Position numbers and translations under genes: made by a program. Below the pieces are notes generated by a model. That model had not been told where the DNA came from, ran no database searches, and was given only the letters and a program-made list of their open reading frames with translations. From Tetradesmus obliquus (lineage: Eukaryota > Chlorophyta > Chlorophyceae > Sphaeropleales > Scenedesmaceae), in contig CP126199.1 in the NCBI GenBank assembly GCA_030272155.1, positions 5,444,501-5,508,500 on the forward strand: a DNA stretch of 64,000 bases. The letters run 5' to 3'. This document shows, in pieces, positions 1 to 12,670 of this stretch; the stretch's first letter is position 1, and every line of letters starts with the position of its first letter.

Positions 1-147
1 TGTGGATTTCATCATGTGCGTCTGCTTCACGCCGCCCAGGGCTTCGCACACATGCTGCACAATGTAGCGGTCCACTGAGTCAGACAGCAGCAGCACACGC
101 ACAGGCGGAGCCTGGGCCTGCGCTGAGGCAGCCGTGCTTTCCTGCAA

Positions 148-186
<39 letters not shown>

Positions 187-939
187 ACTGCTGCTGGCAG
201 CTGCTGGGGCACCAGCAGCAGCATAGCGCTGCGACAGCCTCTCGATGCTGCTGCTGCTGCTGCTGCTGCTGGACTCGCTGCTGCTAGTCTGCTGCAGCCC
301 AACTCCAACACCGCTACTGCTTCCTATGCTGCTGCTGCTGTTGCTGCTGTGTTGACCTGCAGCAGCCTCATACACTGCCAGCCAGTTGGTGAGCTGGCAG
401 TCTGCATCCAGCAGCTGCCACCTGCTGCCCGCTGGGGCACTGGACACCCAGGTTCCGGGCAGGGACCCATACGGACAGCGCACAGTCAAGGTGCTGCTGC
501 TGCTGCTACTGCTACTGCTACTGCTGCTAGTGCTGCTGTCAGTGTTCTGATACAGTAATGTGTCTTCGCCAGTATCTTGTCCAAGCCCTTCTGTGCTGCT
601 GCTGGTGCCCGGTTCCAGCCATACTGGCTGTGCTGTGTCCTGGCTTCTGCTTGCAAGAATATCAGTACTGCTGGTGCTGCTGCTGACGTTGTGAGTTCCA
701 TGGCTGTGCCTTCCAAGAAAGTACACCAGGACTAGAACCAGCAGCGCATACAGCACCACAATAGCTGGCTTTGAGCCACTTAACTGCCCTAGCAGCTGCC
801 GCCTATCATCCAGCAGCTTGAGTTGCTGCTGTTGTGGCCGCTCGTGTATTGGCAGCAGCAGAGCACCCTCCGGGTGTGACTGGCGCTCCTTCTTCTGCTG
901 CTGAGGCTGCGGGTCATGTTGCTGGCTGAGCGGGTGCAT
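1..939 (-). CDS. Type II membrane protein, TBL/PC-esterase-like (partial)
   Basis: An open frame of 313 codons runs from ATG at 939 to the left edge, so the C-terminus is missing. Residues 1-53 are Gln-rich and charged. Residues about 58-73 are a hydrophobic membrane anchor (AIVVLYALLVLVLVY). A long Ser-rich linker follows. The start of a lumenal domain reads CPYGSLPGTWVSS, then WQLLDADCQLTNW, then, after another poly-Ser spacer, VRVLLLSDSVDRYIV. This order (short Cys/Trp-rich lead, then a hydrophobic strand ending in a GDS-like motif) resembles the TBL/DUF231 PC-esterases that acetylate wall polysaccharides in the Golgi, but here the motif is SDS. The catalytic Asp-His end lies outside the window. 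An in-frame stop lies a little upstream of the ATG. The family call is an inference; the membrane topology is clearer. Confidence 0.5.
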
Positions 940-2239
940 GGGGGTCTGCTGCGGCTGCTGAACTGCCGTCAGGGCAAAACCAGACACATGTCAGACTCCC
1001 CAAGCGCTGTGTGCAGCTTCCTGCAGCTCAGCCTGTCGGTTCACTGGTCGCTGCTGCTGGGAGCTGCAGCTGCTGCCGGTGTGTTGCCCGGATTGCCGCC
1101 CAGCAGTAGCTAGTTCTCTGGTGCTGTTGTAATACTGACACTGATGGTAATTGACGGAAGGCCTGGAGCAGAGGCTGTCCCGGCGAATTGGCTCACACCG
1201 GACGCGGGTACGAAGGTGGCAACCGAGCCACTAATGTGGTGACTGTAACGTAGTTTTGTAAGATAAACCAAGAGCAACTTGCATCAAAGTCTGATTGATT
1301 GCACAGGTTCACTCGGCTGCAAGAAGTAATCACTCAGAACTGCTGCGGTTTGTGACGAGTGATAACCAACGAGTTTACTTCAAAACGTTTGTCTGCAAGC
1401 GTATGAAAGGTGCACCAGTGTAACAGCGTGAGCTTACTCACATTTTGAACCCCAACCACCTATCACAAGTTCTGTTACTTGCTGTGTGCACCTCTGCTCA
1501 AGTACAGGCTGGTATCAGGCAGAATCCTGATGTTACGACCTGGTACAAGCGCTTTTGGTGTTTGCACACAACATGCCTGGTGCAGCCTGAATAGATGCGC
1601 CAATCTCACCACTCAGGCCAGCTGTCTCCCACTGCTGACGTGCCACACAGCTTGCTGCCCTGCAAGCCACGGTACCTTCTGCTGCTGGGCCTTCCAGCAC
1701 TGATCCTGCTGCTGCTGAGCAACCCACCGCTGCTGTTCGCTGCGTCAAGGTGACACAAATACTCGTGCTGCTGTACTGCGCTGTAGCATGCACTGTGCCA
1801 CAGCATCTAGCCTGCACCCGCTGAAAGGCAGAGCAGCAAGCCATCAATCAACAGCCAGCCTATACAGGTAGCTGTGAAGCACATGTCATGGCTGTCATGT
1901 TTATGATGCAGCTGAAGCAGCCACAGGGTAGAACTGAAGCCATGCAGGATTTGTTTCATCAAGGCACAGCATATGTTGTGTGTACTGCTTCTGCCTACAT
2001 CCACAGTTAAAACCCCAAGACACATATGCTTATCTAGACAGCGGGTAGTAGCGCTGTCAACACGACTGCTTCCTCATGCTGCACCCACCTCCTTCCTGCA
2101 AATCCCGTTGATGTCGTCTTGCAGGACACGAGACACTGCCAACAGCAGCAGCAGCAAGCCTGCCGCAGCCCTGCAGAAAGCTGCAACCAGCAGCAGCAGC
2201 AGCTGCCCGGAAGGCCGTGTCGAGCCGCTGCAGGTGCCC
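940..2239. other. Divergent intergenic region
   Basis: This 1.3 kb separates the minus-strand membrane protein from the plus-strand esterase, so it should hold both promoters. The frame of the esterase stays open upstream of its assigned start, with in-frame ATGs at 2111 and 1973, so part of 1973-2239 may be 5' coding sequence. No other supported feature was seen. Confidence 0.4.
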
Positions 2240-5200
2240 ATGGCCAATGAGCAGCCGCCATGCCTGGTGCGCCCAGTGGCGCTGCTGTTCGGAGACAGGT
2301 GAGGCGGCAGCCTGGCAGCTTGTCTGAGGAAACCCTGTGTAAACCACATCATATCAGCAGGCTGTTCATATCACAGCAAACAGATTTGCAAATAGCCTGG
2401 CCAGTCAGTGGCGTAGAGGCAGATGCCAGAGCTGTGTTATTGGCTGCCTCACGGTCTGCTTTCCCTGAAGCGCTGGCATGCACACGGTGCTGTGGCAGAG
2501 CACACTGTAGGGTGGAACGCAAGTTGCAGGCTTGGCCTGAATCTTGATGCATATGAACCTGCCATGCTGCTGCCGCTGCAGCCTGACAGAGCGCAGCATG
2601 GACCCTGACGGCGGCTGGGGGGCTGCGCTGGCACACCACTTTGCCCGCAAGGTAAGGGTATAGATGTTGCACAAACGCCCTCTCCAGCAGCAGCAGCAGC
2701 AGCAGACACCATACTGCCTGATGTAATCTCCTCCGCGCTGTTGGGTTGCAACCTACGGCGCAGTGCAGCCGCTTGCCATCATGGACAGGCACTCTGGCAG
2801 CCCAGCATAGACAAGCATGAGCAATATGCTGCACACGGCACAGCTGAGCCGTGCCGTGCCTGCCAGCATTTAGATAGATCGCTGCATGCGCCATCAATAC
2901 GCCGCCGCTGCTGCTGCTGCCGTGTGACGTGTAGCTGGATGTGGTCAACCGCGGCTGCGGCGGCTACAACAGCCGCTGGGGCCTCAAGCTGCTGGAGCAG
3001 GTGCTGGCGCAAGTGGCATCATCAGGGCAGCAGGTGGCGCTGATGACGATCTGGTTCGGCGCTAATGACGCGGCGATACCGGGGCGCTCCGCGTGAGTGT
3101 TCTAGTCAGCAGAGTACTGTCCACAGATATTTCACCACAGCAGACGTTCTGGGCACATTTTTGCTGGTACGCAGCCGTGCATGTGGTGTGGCTTGCAAAT
3201 AGCTACAAGAGCCGCTGGGGCCTCAAGCTGCTGGAGCAGGTGCTGGTGCAAGACACAGCATCAGGCCAGCAGGTGGCGCTGATGACGATCTGGTTCGGCG
3301 CCAATGATGCCGCGATACCCGGGCGCTCGGCGGGAGTGATAGCAGTGGTGGTTTGTGGCTGGATTCTGCTGCACTGCGCAGGCATTTGCACCTGGCTGTT
3401 TGACCGTGCTGATTGTGGTGTGGCGAAAGTTATGCTCAGCCCTGTGGTTTGCCAAGGCACGCTATTCAAAAACAGCTGACATTGCCTACGATGTCCACAA
3501 CCCAGACTGACTCTGAAATGGGTGCTGCTGCTGCTGCTGCTGCTGCTGCCGTGCATGGTTCACCCGTGGGCGCTGCTGCATTGCTCATGGCCAGGGAGCG
3601 GCAGCACGTGCCCGCGGCCGAGTTTGGTGACAACCTGGCAGCCATGGTGCGCATGGCGCGTGCAGCAGGCATACAACGCATCGTGCTGCTCACGCCGCCA
3701 CCAGTAGGCGATGACGCGCGCGTGCGGCACCAGCAGAAGGTGTGCAGCAGATGGGCTGGCGCAATGTTGTTTGTGAAAGCTGCTGCGTGCTGCTGGAAGC
3801 CTAAGCTGATGCTCTGTGGATGGCGGCAGTCGCAAAAGTCGTCGACACTGCAGAACAAATTTGCAACGGCCTGCGCTGCCGGGGCTGTGGCTGCTGGTGG
3901 CTGTCAACAGGCATCACGCCAGCGCCGCAGCCACTGTTCGACTCATGCGCACATGTTGCTGCTGCTGCTGCATCGCCGCCCTTCAGACATGAAGAACCAC
4001 TTTGCCGTCACCACTTCACATGTCTCATGTTTGCTTGCCACCACCTTCCACCCCGCATCTCCCGCTTGCGGCCGCCTGTCCCCCTGCAGCGCATGGGCAT
4101 CAGCACTGAGATGTCCCATGTTTGCCTGCTGCATCGCCCTTTACCCTACATCTCATACTCCTGCTGCATCCTGCCCTGGTGCCACCTGCAGCGCATGGGC
4201 ATCAGCACTGCCGTGCCGCCAGACCGCACCCTTGAGTACGCAGGCCATTATGCAGCAGCAGCCAGGGCCACAGCGCAGGCGCTGGGGCTGCCACTGGTTG
4301 ACTTGTATGAGCAGCTGCAGGCGGTGCCAGGCTGGCGGGACAGGTGAGAGCACTTGCACAGCAGAGACAGAGGTGCGGCGGAGCTGCAATGTATGGTTTG
4401 CCAGGGGGGCTGTACCAGTGCACGGCAGGGCTGTGCACAGCTGGACGGCGCCTTGACCTAAGCACGACCCCACCTGCCAGCAGTCTATTTGAAATGGGCT
4501 GCCGAATGACATGTCGACACGGATGTGTGCCTTGCCTGCCTGCCTGCCTGCCTTGCCTGCCTGCCCTGCAATGGCTTTGTTGTTTTCTCCTGCAGCCTGT
4601 TTGACGACGGGCTGCACTTCACGCCAGCAGGCAGCCGCAAGGTGTGGACGCTGCTGCGGGACACCCTGGCCGGAGCCTACCCAGAGCTCAGGTGGGTGGG
4701 TAATACTGTGCATGGGAATGCAGCAACATGCCGTGTGGGTGGGGCAGCTGCAGCACCGCAACAGCGCAGCTGCTGCGGGAGGTGCTGGGCAGGGCCTACC
4801 CCGAGCTCATTTGGGTGGCTGTGTGTGCATGGGAGGTGCTGGGCAGGGCCTACCCCGAGCTCATTTGGGTGGCTGTGTGTGCATGGGAGGCATCAACTGT
4901 GGTGTGGATGGGGGCAGCTGCAGCTCGCTGGCTTGCTTACAAACAACATGCAAACTCTGTTTTATCAAAAACAACACCAGCGCAGCTGCTGCGGGACACC
5001 CTGGCTGCGGCCTACCCGGAGCTCAGGTGGGTGTGGCTGTGTGCATGGGGATGCAGCACCGCAGCAACACCTGATGTAAAGAGACAACATTATATGGCTC
5101 CTTGACTGACGATGGGGCCAGGCGCAGCACATCACAGCTGCCTGTGGGCATGAGGTAGCACAGCAGCTGGTGATGTGGCATGTGCTGCTCAGCGCTGTCT

Positions 5201-5842
5201 GCACTGCATGATGGGCTTCGCTTACCTAGAGCTTACAACAGGTGGGGGGTCTGTGTACTTGGGGGATGCGGCAGCTGTGGTGTGGGTGGGGCCAGGCGCA
5301 GCACAGCAACAGCGCAGCTGCTGCGGGAGGTGCTGGGCAGGGCCTAAATGGAGGTCAGGTCGGTGCCTGTGCGCATGGGAAGCAGCACAGCAGCTGGTGA
5401 GGTGGCATGTGCTGTTCAGCCCTGTCTGTGCTGCATGCATTGCAGCGCCGCAATCGGAATACGGCAGCGCTGACATATGTTGGCGTGCCAGCTGTGCAGC
5501 CTGTGTGCAGCTGCCCATGCAATTGCAGCTGCCCTTGACCGCATCCACCACCCAATGCATACTACTCTGAATCACCATTGCCTACTTCGACTGCCCTGCT
5601 GCTGCTGCATCTACTGATGCTGGCACATGACAATTCAAAATCTGAATTGCAAATGTTGCTGCAGCTTGGAGGCACTGTCCAACCAGTTCCCCTGGTGGGA
5701 CAAGTGGGACGCTGCCGACCCTGACGCCTTCTGGGCAGCAGCACTGCCGCAGATGCAGGCCGCAGCACAACAGCAGCAGCAGCAGCAGGAGAGGGACAAG
5801 AAGGAGCAAGAGAAGCAGCAAAAAGAGAAGAAGCAAGGATAG
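2240..5842 (+). CDS. IAH1-like: IAH1-like SGNH esterase
   Basis: Seven exons: 2240-2298, 2582-2651, 2935-3092, 3595-3739, 4192-4343, 4596-4691 and 5665-5842 (285 aa). Codon phase agrees at every junction. The protein matches the isoamyl-acetate-hydrolysing esterase branch of the SGNH hydrolases. It has the block I nucleophile in GDSLTE (Ser20), the block II Gly in NRGCGGYN, block III GAND (Asn87), and the C-terminal DGLH pair (Asp199, His202). The family hydrolyses small esters by a Ser-Asp-His triad. The tail is charged and Lys/Glu/Gln-rich. The start at 2240 places GDS about 18 residues in, as usual for the family; starts at 2111 or 1973 would add a Ser/Ala-rich leader that could be a targeting peptide. 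Exons 3, 5 and 6 each have partial copies in adjacent introns. Confidence 0.85.
3201..3338 (+). repeat. Decayed copy of IAH1-like exon 3
   Basis: This intronic block repeats most of exon 3 (2935-3092), from the GGYNSRWG region through IWFGANDAAIPGRS, with scattered substitutions. The 5' end of the exon is missing. The donor is altered: GCGTGAGTG in the true exon reads GCGGGAGTG here, destroying the GT. Confidence 0.85.
4086..4113 (+). repeat. Copy of IAH1-like exon 5 head
   Basis: The acceptor and first codons of exon 5 (RMGIST) occur 105 bp upstream of the true exon with an identical CTGCAG acceptor. The sequence then diverges. Confidence 0.7.
4755..5378 (+). repeat. Four copies of IAH1-like exon 6 tail
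   Basis: The last part of exon 6 (QLLRD-like start through AYPEL, plus donor and following intron) recurs near 4764, 4831, 4984 and 5315. The first two have lost the donor (AGGTGGGT became ATTTGGGT), the third keeps it, and the fourth has an in-frame stop. Confidence 0.8.
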
Positions 5843-6230
5843 GCGGGGTCATTGGGAGCGTGCAGTGTTGCACAGCCGGAACTTGGGCGGCTGCGTGTGC
5901 TGCTTGCCGTGCTGTCTCAACTTGTTGTTGCAGTGGTTGGAGGTTCATGTGATGTAGAGCTAGTAGCTTTTTCAAGGCCCAGCAGACTGTGCAGTGTGTC
6001 TGCTGCCAAAGTTGTTTTGGCAGCCTGATGTTATTCCCAGCAGTGTGACTATTACTCTTCTGCTGGTCTTGGTCACGTCGCCGCGTTATCAGCGTATAGT
6101 CAGGATTGCCTGGATGCAAATGTGATCATGTAAGTTTAGACTTGTAGTTGACAGAATTCTTCGAAGTGTACAGTCCCGCATCAATTGACAACGCTGCCCA
6201 AGGCAGGCTCCGCATCAAACACAGACTGCC
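5843..6230 (+). other. 3' region and short intergenic spacer
   Basis: This holds the 3' UTR of the esterase gene, with a TGTAA at 6129-6133, and the upstream region of the next gene. No coding sequence is supported. Confidence 0.4.
6129..6133 (+). terminator. Candidate TGTAA polyadenylation signal
   Basis: TGTAA is the usual poly(A) signal of chlorophycean algae. This one lies 287 nt after the esterase stop. It is a five-base motif, so the support is mainly positional. Confidence 0.3.
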
Positions 6231-7578
6231 ATGGCTTCCTCAAGGCTGCTTGCTTTGCTGGCCGTATGCATGTTGCTACTGGCTCCTGCATATGCGTATG
6301 GTGAGCTGCGCACATCTTAACTGGCGCTGTCGGCACGCACAGCAGGTCTCGGAAAGACAGGCAAGACCGTACCCGATCGATCGAGACATGGCAGCTCATG
6401 CACAGTGTCTTGCGCTTATCAGTTATCAAGAAGCAGTTGAACGGCTGTGCCTTATTGCTTTGGCTGTGTGTGGAGAGAGTGCGCCGTAGCTGCGCCGTAC
6501 CTTGACCCGGCTCTGCTGCAACGTTGGAACCTGCACATAGCTTCTCCTCGACTCAAGATGTTGAGCCGATGTTCGAGCAACGTTGCTGCTTAATTTCCTT
6601 GAACCTGCAGTGCTCATCGACACAAACCGCCTAGAGGCGGAGATGAAGTACTGGCTGTGCAGTGCTGATGGCGAGACAGCAGACGTGCTGCTGCATGTGA
6701 TAGCAGAGGCCACCGTTAAAGGTGTGAGATGTCGGCCAGCGACATGACATGGAAGCGATGCCGCCCGTGATGTTGACTCACATGAAAGGAGGGTGAACCC
6801 ATGCACTGCTAAACGTAAGGCGCAGCGGGATTAACAGACGCCAAAATCAGCAATTGGCCTGGCAGCATTGTTGCTCCTGCAAAGGGATTCTTATCGTCGG
6901 TTGGCAAGCCTTGTACAGGCAGCATGCAGTGGAGCGAACCAAGTAACATGTTAATATTGTTTTGGTAACAGCTCATAATGCCTGCAAGCATTCTTGGTGT
7001 CCCAACACAGCGTGCTTGCCGCTATCCTGCATTCACATGGACGCGTTCCTGCAAGCACAGCCATGCATGTACTACATGCAGTAGTACTGCATCATGCAGG
7101 TAAATTGTCATAAGTTGAGTCAACTCGCCCTATATGGGTGCGCCTGATGGCTGCAGAGAGCCAGGTCAGCAGCGCTGCCGTCAGCTGCGCCACCTTCCCT
7201 GCAGCTGTCGCAGCCGTCGACAGCGCCCTCGCCGGCCGCGCCTGGCTGCCACCTGCTGCTGCTGCTGCCGACACAGCACCGAACAGCAAGCCACCCAGCT
7301 GGGCTGGCTGCAGCAGCACCAGCTGCCCTGTGTCTGGCAACAACAAACATAATGCGGCTGCAGCAGCAGCAGCAGTGCCGCTTAAGCTGGAGATCCCCAC
7401 CTATGTGAGGCTCCTGGAGTTTGGGCACGAGCAGGCCAAGGATTGCAAGGATGCACATGCTGCAATCGAGACGTTTGTGAAAGGTCTGGTGGCTGCCGGC
7501 TGTGCTGACAGGGCGTGTGCCAGCAGCGACTATCTGGCAGCGCGCCCGCCAAGTGGCTGCAAGGCGCTGGAGGTCTGA
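6231..7578 (+). CDS. Small secreted Cys-containing protein, unknown function
   Basis: Three exons: 6231-6300, 6611-6721 and 7157-7578 (200 aa), with phase preserved (603 nt in all). Exon 1 encodes a clear signal peptide (MASSRLLALLAVCMLLLAPA, then YAY). The mature part is Ala-rich with several scattered Cys residues (WLCSADG, VSCATF, GCSSTSC, DCKDA, GCADRACASS, GCKALEV) and an Ala/Pro/Ser-rich linker in the middle. I do not recognise the family. The even spread of Cys after a signal peptide suggests a disulfide-bonded wall or extracellular protein, but that is inference. It lies between the esterase and the OPR-like gene on the same strand. Confidence 0.6.
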
Positions 7579-8724
7579 TAAAAATGGAAGGATTGCGACA
7601 GCGGCTGGTTGTGGCTGTGAAGCAGGAGGTGTTTTAGGTTTGGCTGTGCCAAGCATGGCGTTTTGACAGCAACTGTGTGGCATGGTAGCAAACCAACGTA
7701 GTGTGGCGTGAATGGTTTGGGTGTTGCGAGGGGCTGTGCCATATGGCGATGCATCGCCGCTGTCGGCAGGAGCGTAGTGCAGGTCTGGGCCATCCAGTCG
7801 TTCATGGCAGTGTTTTGTTTAGAATTCATACATATGTGACTGCGCACGTTCAGAGAGCTGTAATCTACTTTTGGCTACGCTGGTGTTTGCAACGCCTGCT
7901 CCATCATGGACATGATGTCCAGAGTTTGCAGCGCTGAGGGGTGCCTGCTGTCATATGCTGGACCTGCAGTGCAGTGCCTAGATTAATCGAGCAATTAACA
8001 GTCATCTGGTGTCACTTGCAGCAGTGGCAGCTGAGCAGTGTCTGGGGCATCATGCCTCAATGCCCTGGGCCTGGCTCACACAGGCACCAGGATGTTGAAC
8101 AGCAGCAGGTCTCGACAATTGGCCGTCGGTCACTGCCCGCTGTGTCGTTGTATACATTATTGTAATTAATCGTTTGGTGTGGTTGTCTTCAACAACACAT
8201 CCGCAACATCAGGGTGCCTGGCACCGGCACTGCCAGACAGAGCGCCAACTCTCCTACCTACTAACAAGTGTTTCCGCCACGTGCACCGATCGACCCGTCG
8301 TGTTACAGCACTCACAAGTACATGTATCATGCCACTGTTGGACACACAAGCAATGTTGAGCACCTGGGCCGAACTGACCAGCAGCAGGACTGTCGCATCA
8401 AACTCAAACAAGGTCCATTGCAGCTGAACAAGTCTTGAAACTGTACAACACTCTGTGAAACTTGTTTGTATTTGCCGACTGTTCATTTGGAGACCTACGC
8501 GATTGATGTGCCGTGGCTGCCATGTGATTGGCACCTAAAGACGTCAAAAAACAGTCTCTCTCAATAATAGGAATCAAGTTATGCCAATGGGGAGGAATCG
8601 GCTGTCGCGCAACACCTTCTTCTTCTGGTGCTGACCCCACCTGAGGGCTGGCTGCATCTCAAGCACCCGTGCACCAGTAGCACACAGCAGTTCTGGGTCT
8701 TACATGCACTGAATTGACGCCTCC
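7579..8724 (+). other. Non-coding spacer
   Basis: About 1.1 kb between the small secreted protein and the OPR-like gene. A TGTAA at 7859-7863, 281 nt after the stop, is a candidate poly(A) signal. No gene, RNA or repeat was supported in the rest. Confidence 0.4.
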
Positions 8725-9271
8725 ATGAACATTAGTAGCTCCCAATTGGCTGGCAGGCCACTTGGGCCGCCTCAGCTGCCAGCACCTGTATGCGGCGGCA
8801 TCAACAGCAGTAGCAGCAGCACTGCCAGCAGGCACATGCAGAAGTGCATGCCTGCAGGTGTTTGCAGAGCAACCACCTGCACACAATCCATCTGCTCTTC
8901 AGGCAGCTGCAACAGCAGCAGCGGCAGCACTGCTACTGCTGTACGCAACAGCCGGCGAAGCGTCAGCCAGCCTGCTCGCCATGCTGGCCGCAGCACAAGC
9001 AGTTCCCATGCAAACCTCGCTTCGCCTGCCAGGCAGCATGCAGCAACCCTGTTAGCCTGCTCAGCGGCAGCTGCTGCTGCTGCTGCCACAGCGTCTCCGG
9101 CCAATGCTGCAGATCCCTCCACGCTTGGCCTGGAGGGCTGGATTGCTGCACAAATCATCAGCAACAGCAGCAGCAGCAGCGGCAGCAGCAGCAGCAGCAG
9201 CAGCAGCAGTGCGGCTCCTGCTGCCAAGCAGCGGACACGGCGTAGATCTGGCAAGAGTACAGACACTTCCA

Positions 9272-9302
<31 letters not shown>

Positions 9303-9714
9303 TGTTAGTAGCACACCAGCAGCCATGAGCACTGCCGTCAGTGAGCCAAGCACGGCGCAGGCGACACAGCAGCAGCAGCAGCAGCAGCGGCAGCAGCAGC
9401 AGCAGCAGCAGCGGCAGCAGCAGCAGCAGCAGCAGCAAGCCAGCTACCCGTACATGTCAGCAGCAGGCCAGCTGATTGTTGACCCCAGCTCCATCCCAGC
9501 CAGGCCTTGGGCTGTGGGCATCGGCACAGCAGCAGCAGCACTGGCAAGTGCCGGGCAACACACTGCTGCTGCTGCTGCTGCTGCTGGCAGTGCAGAGCAG
9601 CAGGTAGCAGCTGGAGACTGGCAGGTCACTGCGCTGGTGCAGTGCATATCAGGTGTTGCTGCTAACAGCGGCAGCAGCAGCAGCAGCAGCGGCGGCGGCG
9701 GCCAACCAGCTGGC

Positions 9715-9761
<47 letters not shown>

Positions 9762-10406
9762 GCCCTGGGATGATGAGTTTGTACAGCAGGTGTTGTCAGC
9801 AGTGCAGACCAGCACAATGCAGAACAAACAAACACAAGCAGTGGATAGCAGCAGCAGCAGCAGCAGCAGCAACAGGATCAGCATGGATGGGCAGTTCCGC
9901 GTTGCCCTGCAGCAGCAGGACCTTGGGTCACTAGCTCAGCTAGACAGGAGTAGGGCGGGCAGCGCAAGGTGGCAGCAGCAGCAGCAACAGCAACAGCAGC
10001 AGCAACAGCAGCAGCAGCAGGTGGAGACCTCCAGCACTGCACAGCCACAGCCACAGCAACAGCAGCAGCAGCAACAGGAGGCTGTGCTGCCGGCTAGTCG
10101 GGCCCAGCAGCAGCAGCAGCAGTCCAGAGGCAGCATAGCAGATGCCAGGGTGCTGCAGCTGCTGTCAATCGTCAAGGAGCAGCAGCAGCAGCAGCAGCGC
10201 AGTGCGTCACAGTCTGCTCAGAGCTGGGGCTACTATGGCAGTGCTGCCACTGCTGCTGCTGCTGCTGCCCCCTGCCTGCAGAGGGCTCAGTGGCTGGCAG
10301 AAGAGATCTGCAGGGTGCAGTACAACAGCACACAGGCAGTACAACAAGCCGCCACAGGCAGTACAACCGGCAGTACAGCCGATAGCAGCAGTACAGCCAC
10401 AGATGT

Positions 10407-10447
<41 letters not shown>

Positions 10448-12060
10448 GTGTTGAGGCGTCCAGTGCTGAGGTTATGCCGGTCTTGTACCGCCAGCTGCAG
10501 CGGCAGCTGACAGCGCACCTCAGCCAAGAGGTCACCAGCTGGCAGGACATCGCTAGGGTTTATGACATGTTTGGCGAGCACCTAAACCCTGGCATTGTCT
10601 GCTGGTGCCTGACAGCGCTGCAGAGGGTTTACAGGCGGGGCTTAGTGCCTGCTGGGCAGCACAAGGCGGCTGCGAGGCGGCTGCTGCAGCAGCTGCTGCG
10701 GCTGGTGTGGCAGTGGCAGCAGCACCTCACACCTCGGGTGAGTGAGAGGCTGTGACATGGGGCATACTTTTCTTTTTGGTCACCACACAAATCATGCAGC
10801 GCTAATACACAAGTCTTGGCTCGAGTGCGGCATACCCACCCTGCACCCAACAGACTGCAAGTAGCGCCAGCAGCAGTAAAAGATAGTGCCAGCAGCAGTG
10901 CCAGCAGCAGTGCCAGCAGCAGCACCTCACTCCTAGGGTGATTGAGGCTGTGACATGAGATGCTATTGTCATCACCCAAACATTAATGGCAAACATCACC
11001 AGGACCCATATGTGATTTTCTCCCGCTCATTACATGCAAGTGCTCAACCGCTGGCACATGTGCAGCAGGTGTTTCAGTTTGCTTGCACCTGGCCGATCGA
11101 GAAGGGAGTACAAGCAGCAGCAGCGCATGCTCTCTCCATCACTCTCTCTCCTTTTTAGTGAGACCCTCACAAGATAACGCTTTCACCATGCTTCTCGCAC
11201 ACTTTCCTGCGGGTTGTGTGCTTGCAGGAATGCGCGGCGGTGGCCTGGGCGCTGGTCAACCTGCGAGTCAAAGCACCAGCGCTGAGGGACCCCATGCGCA
11301 ACGCACTGGCCCGGCAGTACCAGGCAGCACTGGGGGCAGCAGCAGCCGCAGCAGCACCCCAGCAGCAGCAGCTGCAGCAGCAGGGTGAGGTGCTGCCGTG
11401 GGCGGAGCATGCGTCACTGCTGCTGGGCCTGGCACGGCTGGAGCTGCCTGCACACACCCACTTTGCGCAGGGCACATGTGCAGCGGTCTGCAAGGTGAGT
11501 TCTGCTGACCCTGGCATGCGCTGTGCACACCCTTCGAACCCCCAAGCGTGCATTCGGTTGTTGTGTTTTTGTGTTTTATGTAATGTCCAGGCTACACATG
11601 ACAGCTGCAGGCTGCTTCATGTGTGATGGCGTGGCATTAACCGTGCAGGGCTGTGCACAGCGTTGCATCACTTGCCAATTTCCGCTGTGTTGGTTAATCG
11701 CTGTCGCCTGTGCAGGTCGTTGCACGCCAAATTGCTGAGGAGCAGCGGCAAGCCAAGCAGCAGCGGGCAGTAGCGGCAGCAGCAGCTGGAGACGCGACAA
11801 CCTCAAGCAGCAGCAGCAACGGCTCCAAAGCCGGGCAGCAGCAGCAGCAGCAGCAGCGGCTGAGCCATCTGTGCCTGCTGCTGTATGCTATGTCTGAGCT
11901 AGGCCTCAATCCAAATGGCAAGCTGCTGCGGCGCTGCTGCAGCCTCAGCCTGCCGCTGCTGCAGCACATGGCCCCTGCTGACCTGGCTATGATGGGTGTG
12001 GCATTCGGCAGGTTTGGCTACGTGCCTTCCGAGGCTTGGGGCCAGGGCTTCCTGGATGCC

Positions 12061-12117
<57 letters not shown>

Positions 12118-12632
12118 CATGCGGCTGATGCATCTGCATCAGAAGTAGAGGAGGCTGTGGTGCCTGGCCGCTCGCTGTCAACTGCTGCAGCTGCAGCAGC
12201 GCTCGATGCTGTGTTTGCCTCGCCCAGCAGCAGCAGCAGCAGCAGCCAGCTGCTGAATGCTGCCGACATCACGAGCATCCTGACAGCAGTGCACAGCATG
12301 AACCTGTGCCCCCCTGAACCCTGGCTGGCCAGTATGATGCAGGTAGGGCTTAGTCAGCTGCCAGGGTTTGACCTGCAGCAGTGTGTTATTTTGTTGCTGG
12401 CAATGCTGAAGCTGCAGATGCAGCCGCAGGCTGCGTGGCTGCTGGCAATTGCTGACAAGGTGCAGCAGCTGTCTGGCAGCAGCAGCAGCAGCAGCAACAG
12501 CAGCAACAGCAGCAGCTGGGACAGTTTGAGCAGCAGCAGCAGTGTAGATGCAGGCGAAGAACCAGTAGCAAACTCAGCAGCAGCAGTAGCTGCCACAGCA
12601 GCCGCAACAGCACCCATGGCAGAAGAGTCTGC

Positions 12633-12670
<38 letters not shown>

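Noticed and set aside
3413..4456. Long single-frame ORF over the esterase introns
   Set aside because: It runs through introns in part out of the esterase frame; exon phases and SGNH motifs define the real product.
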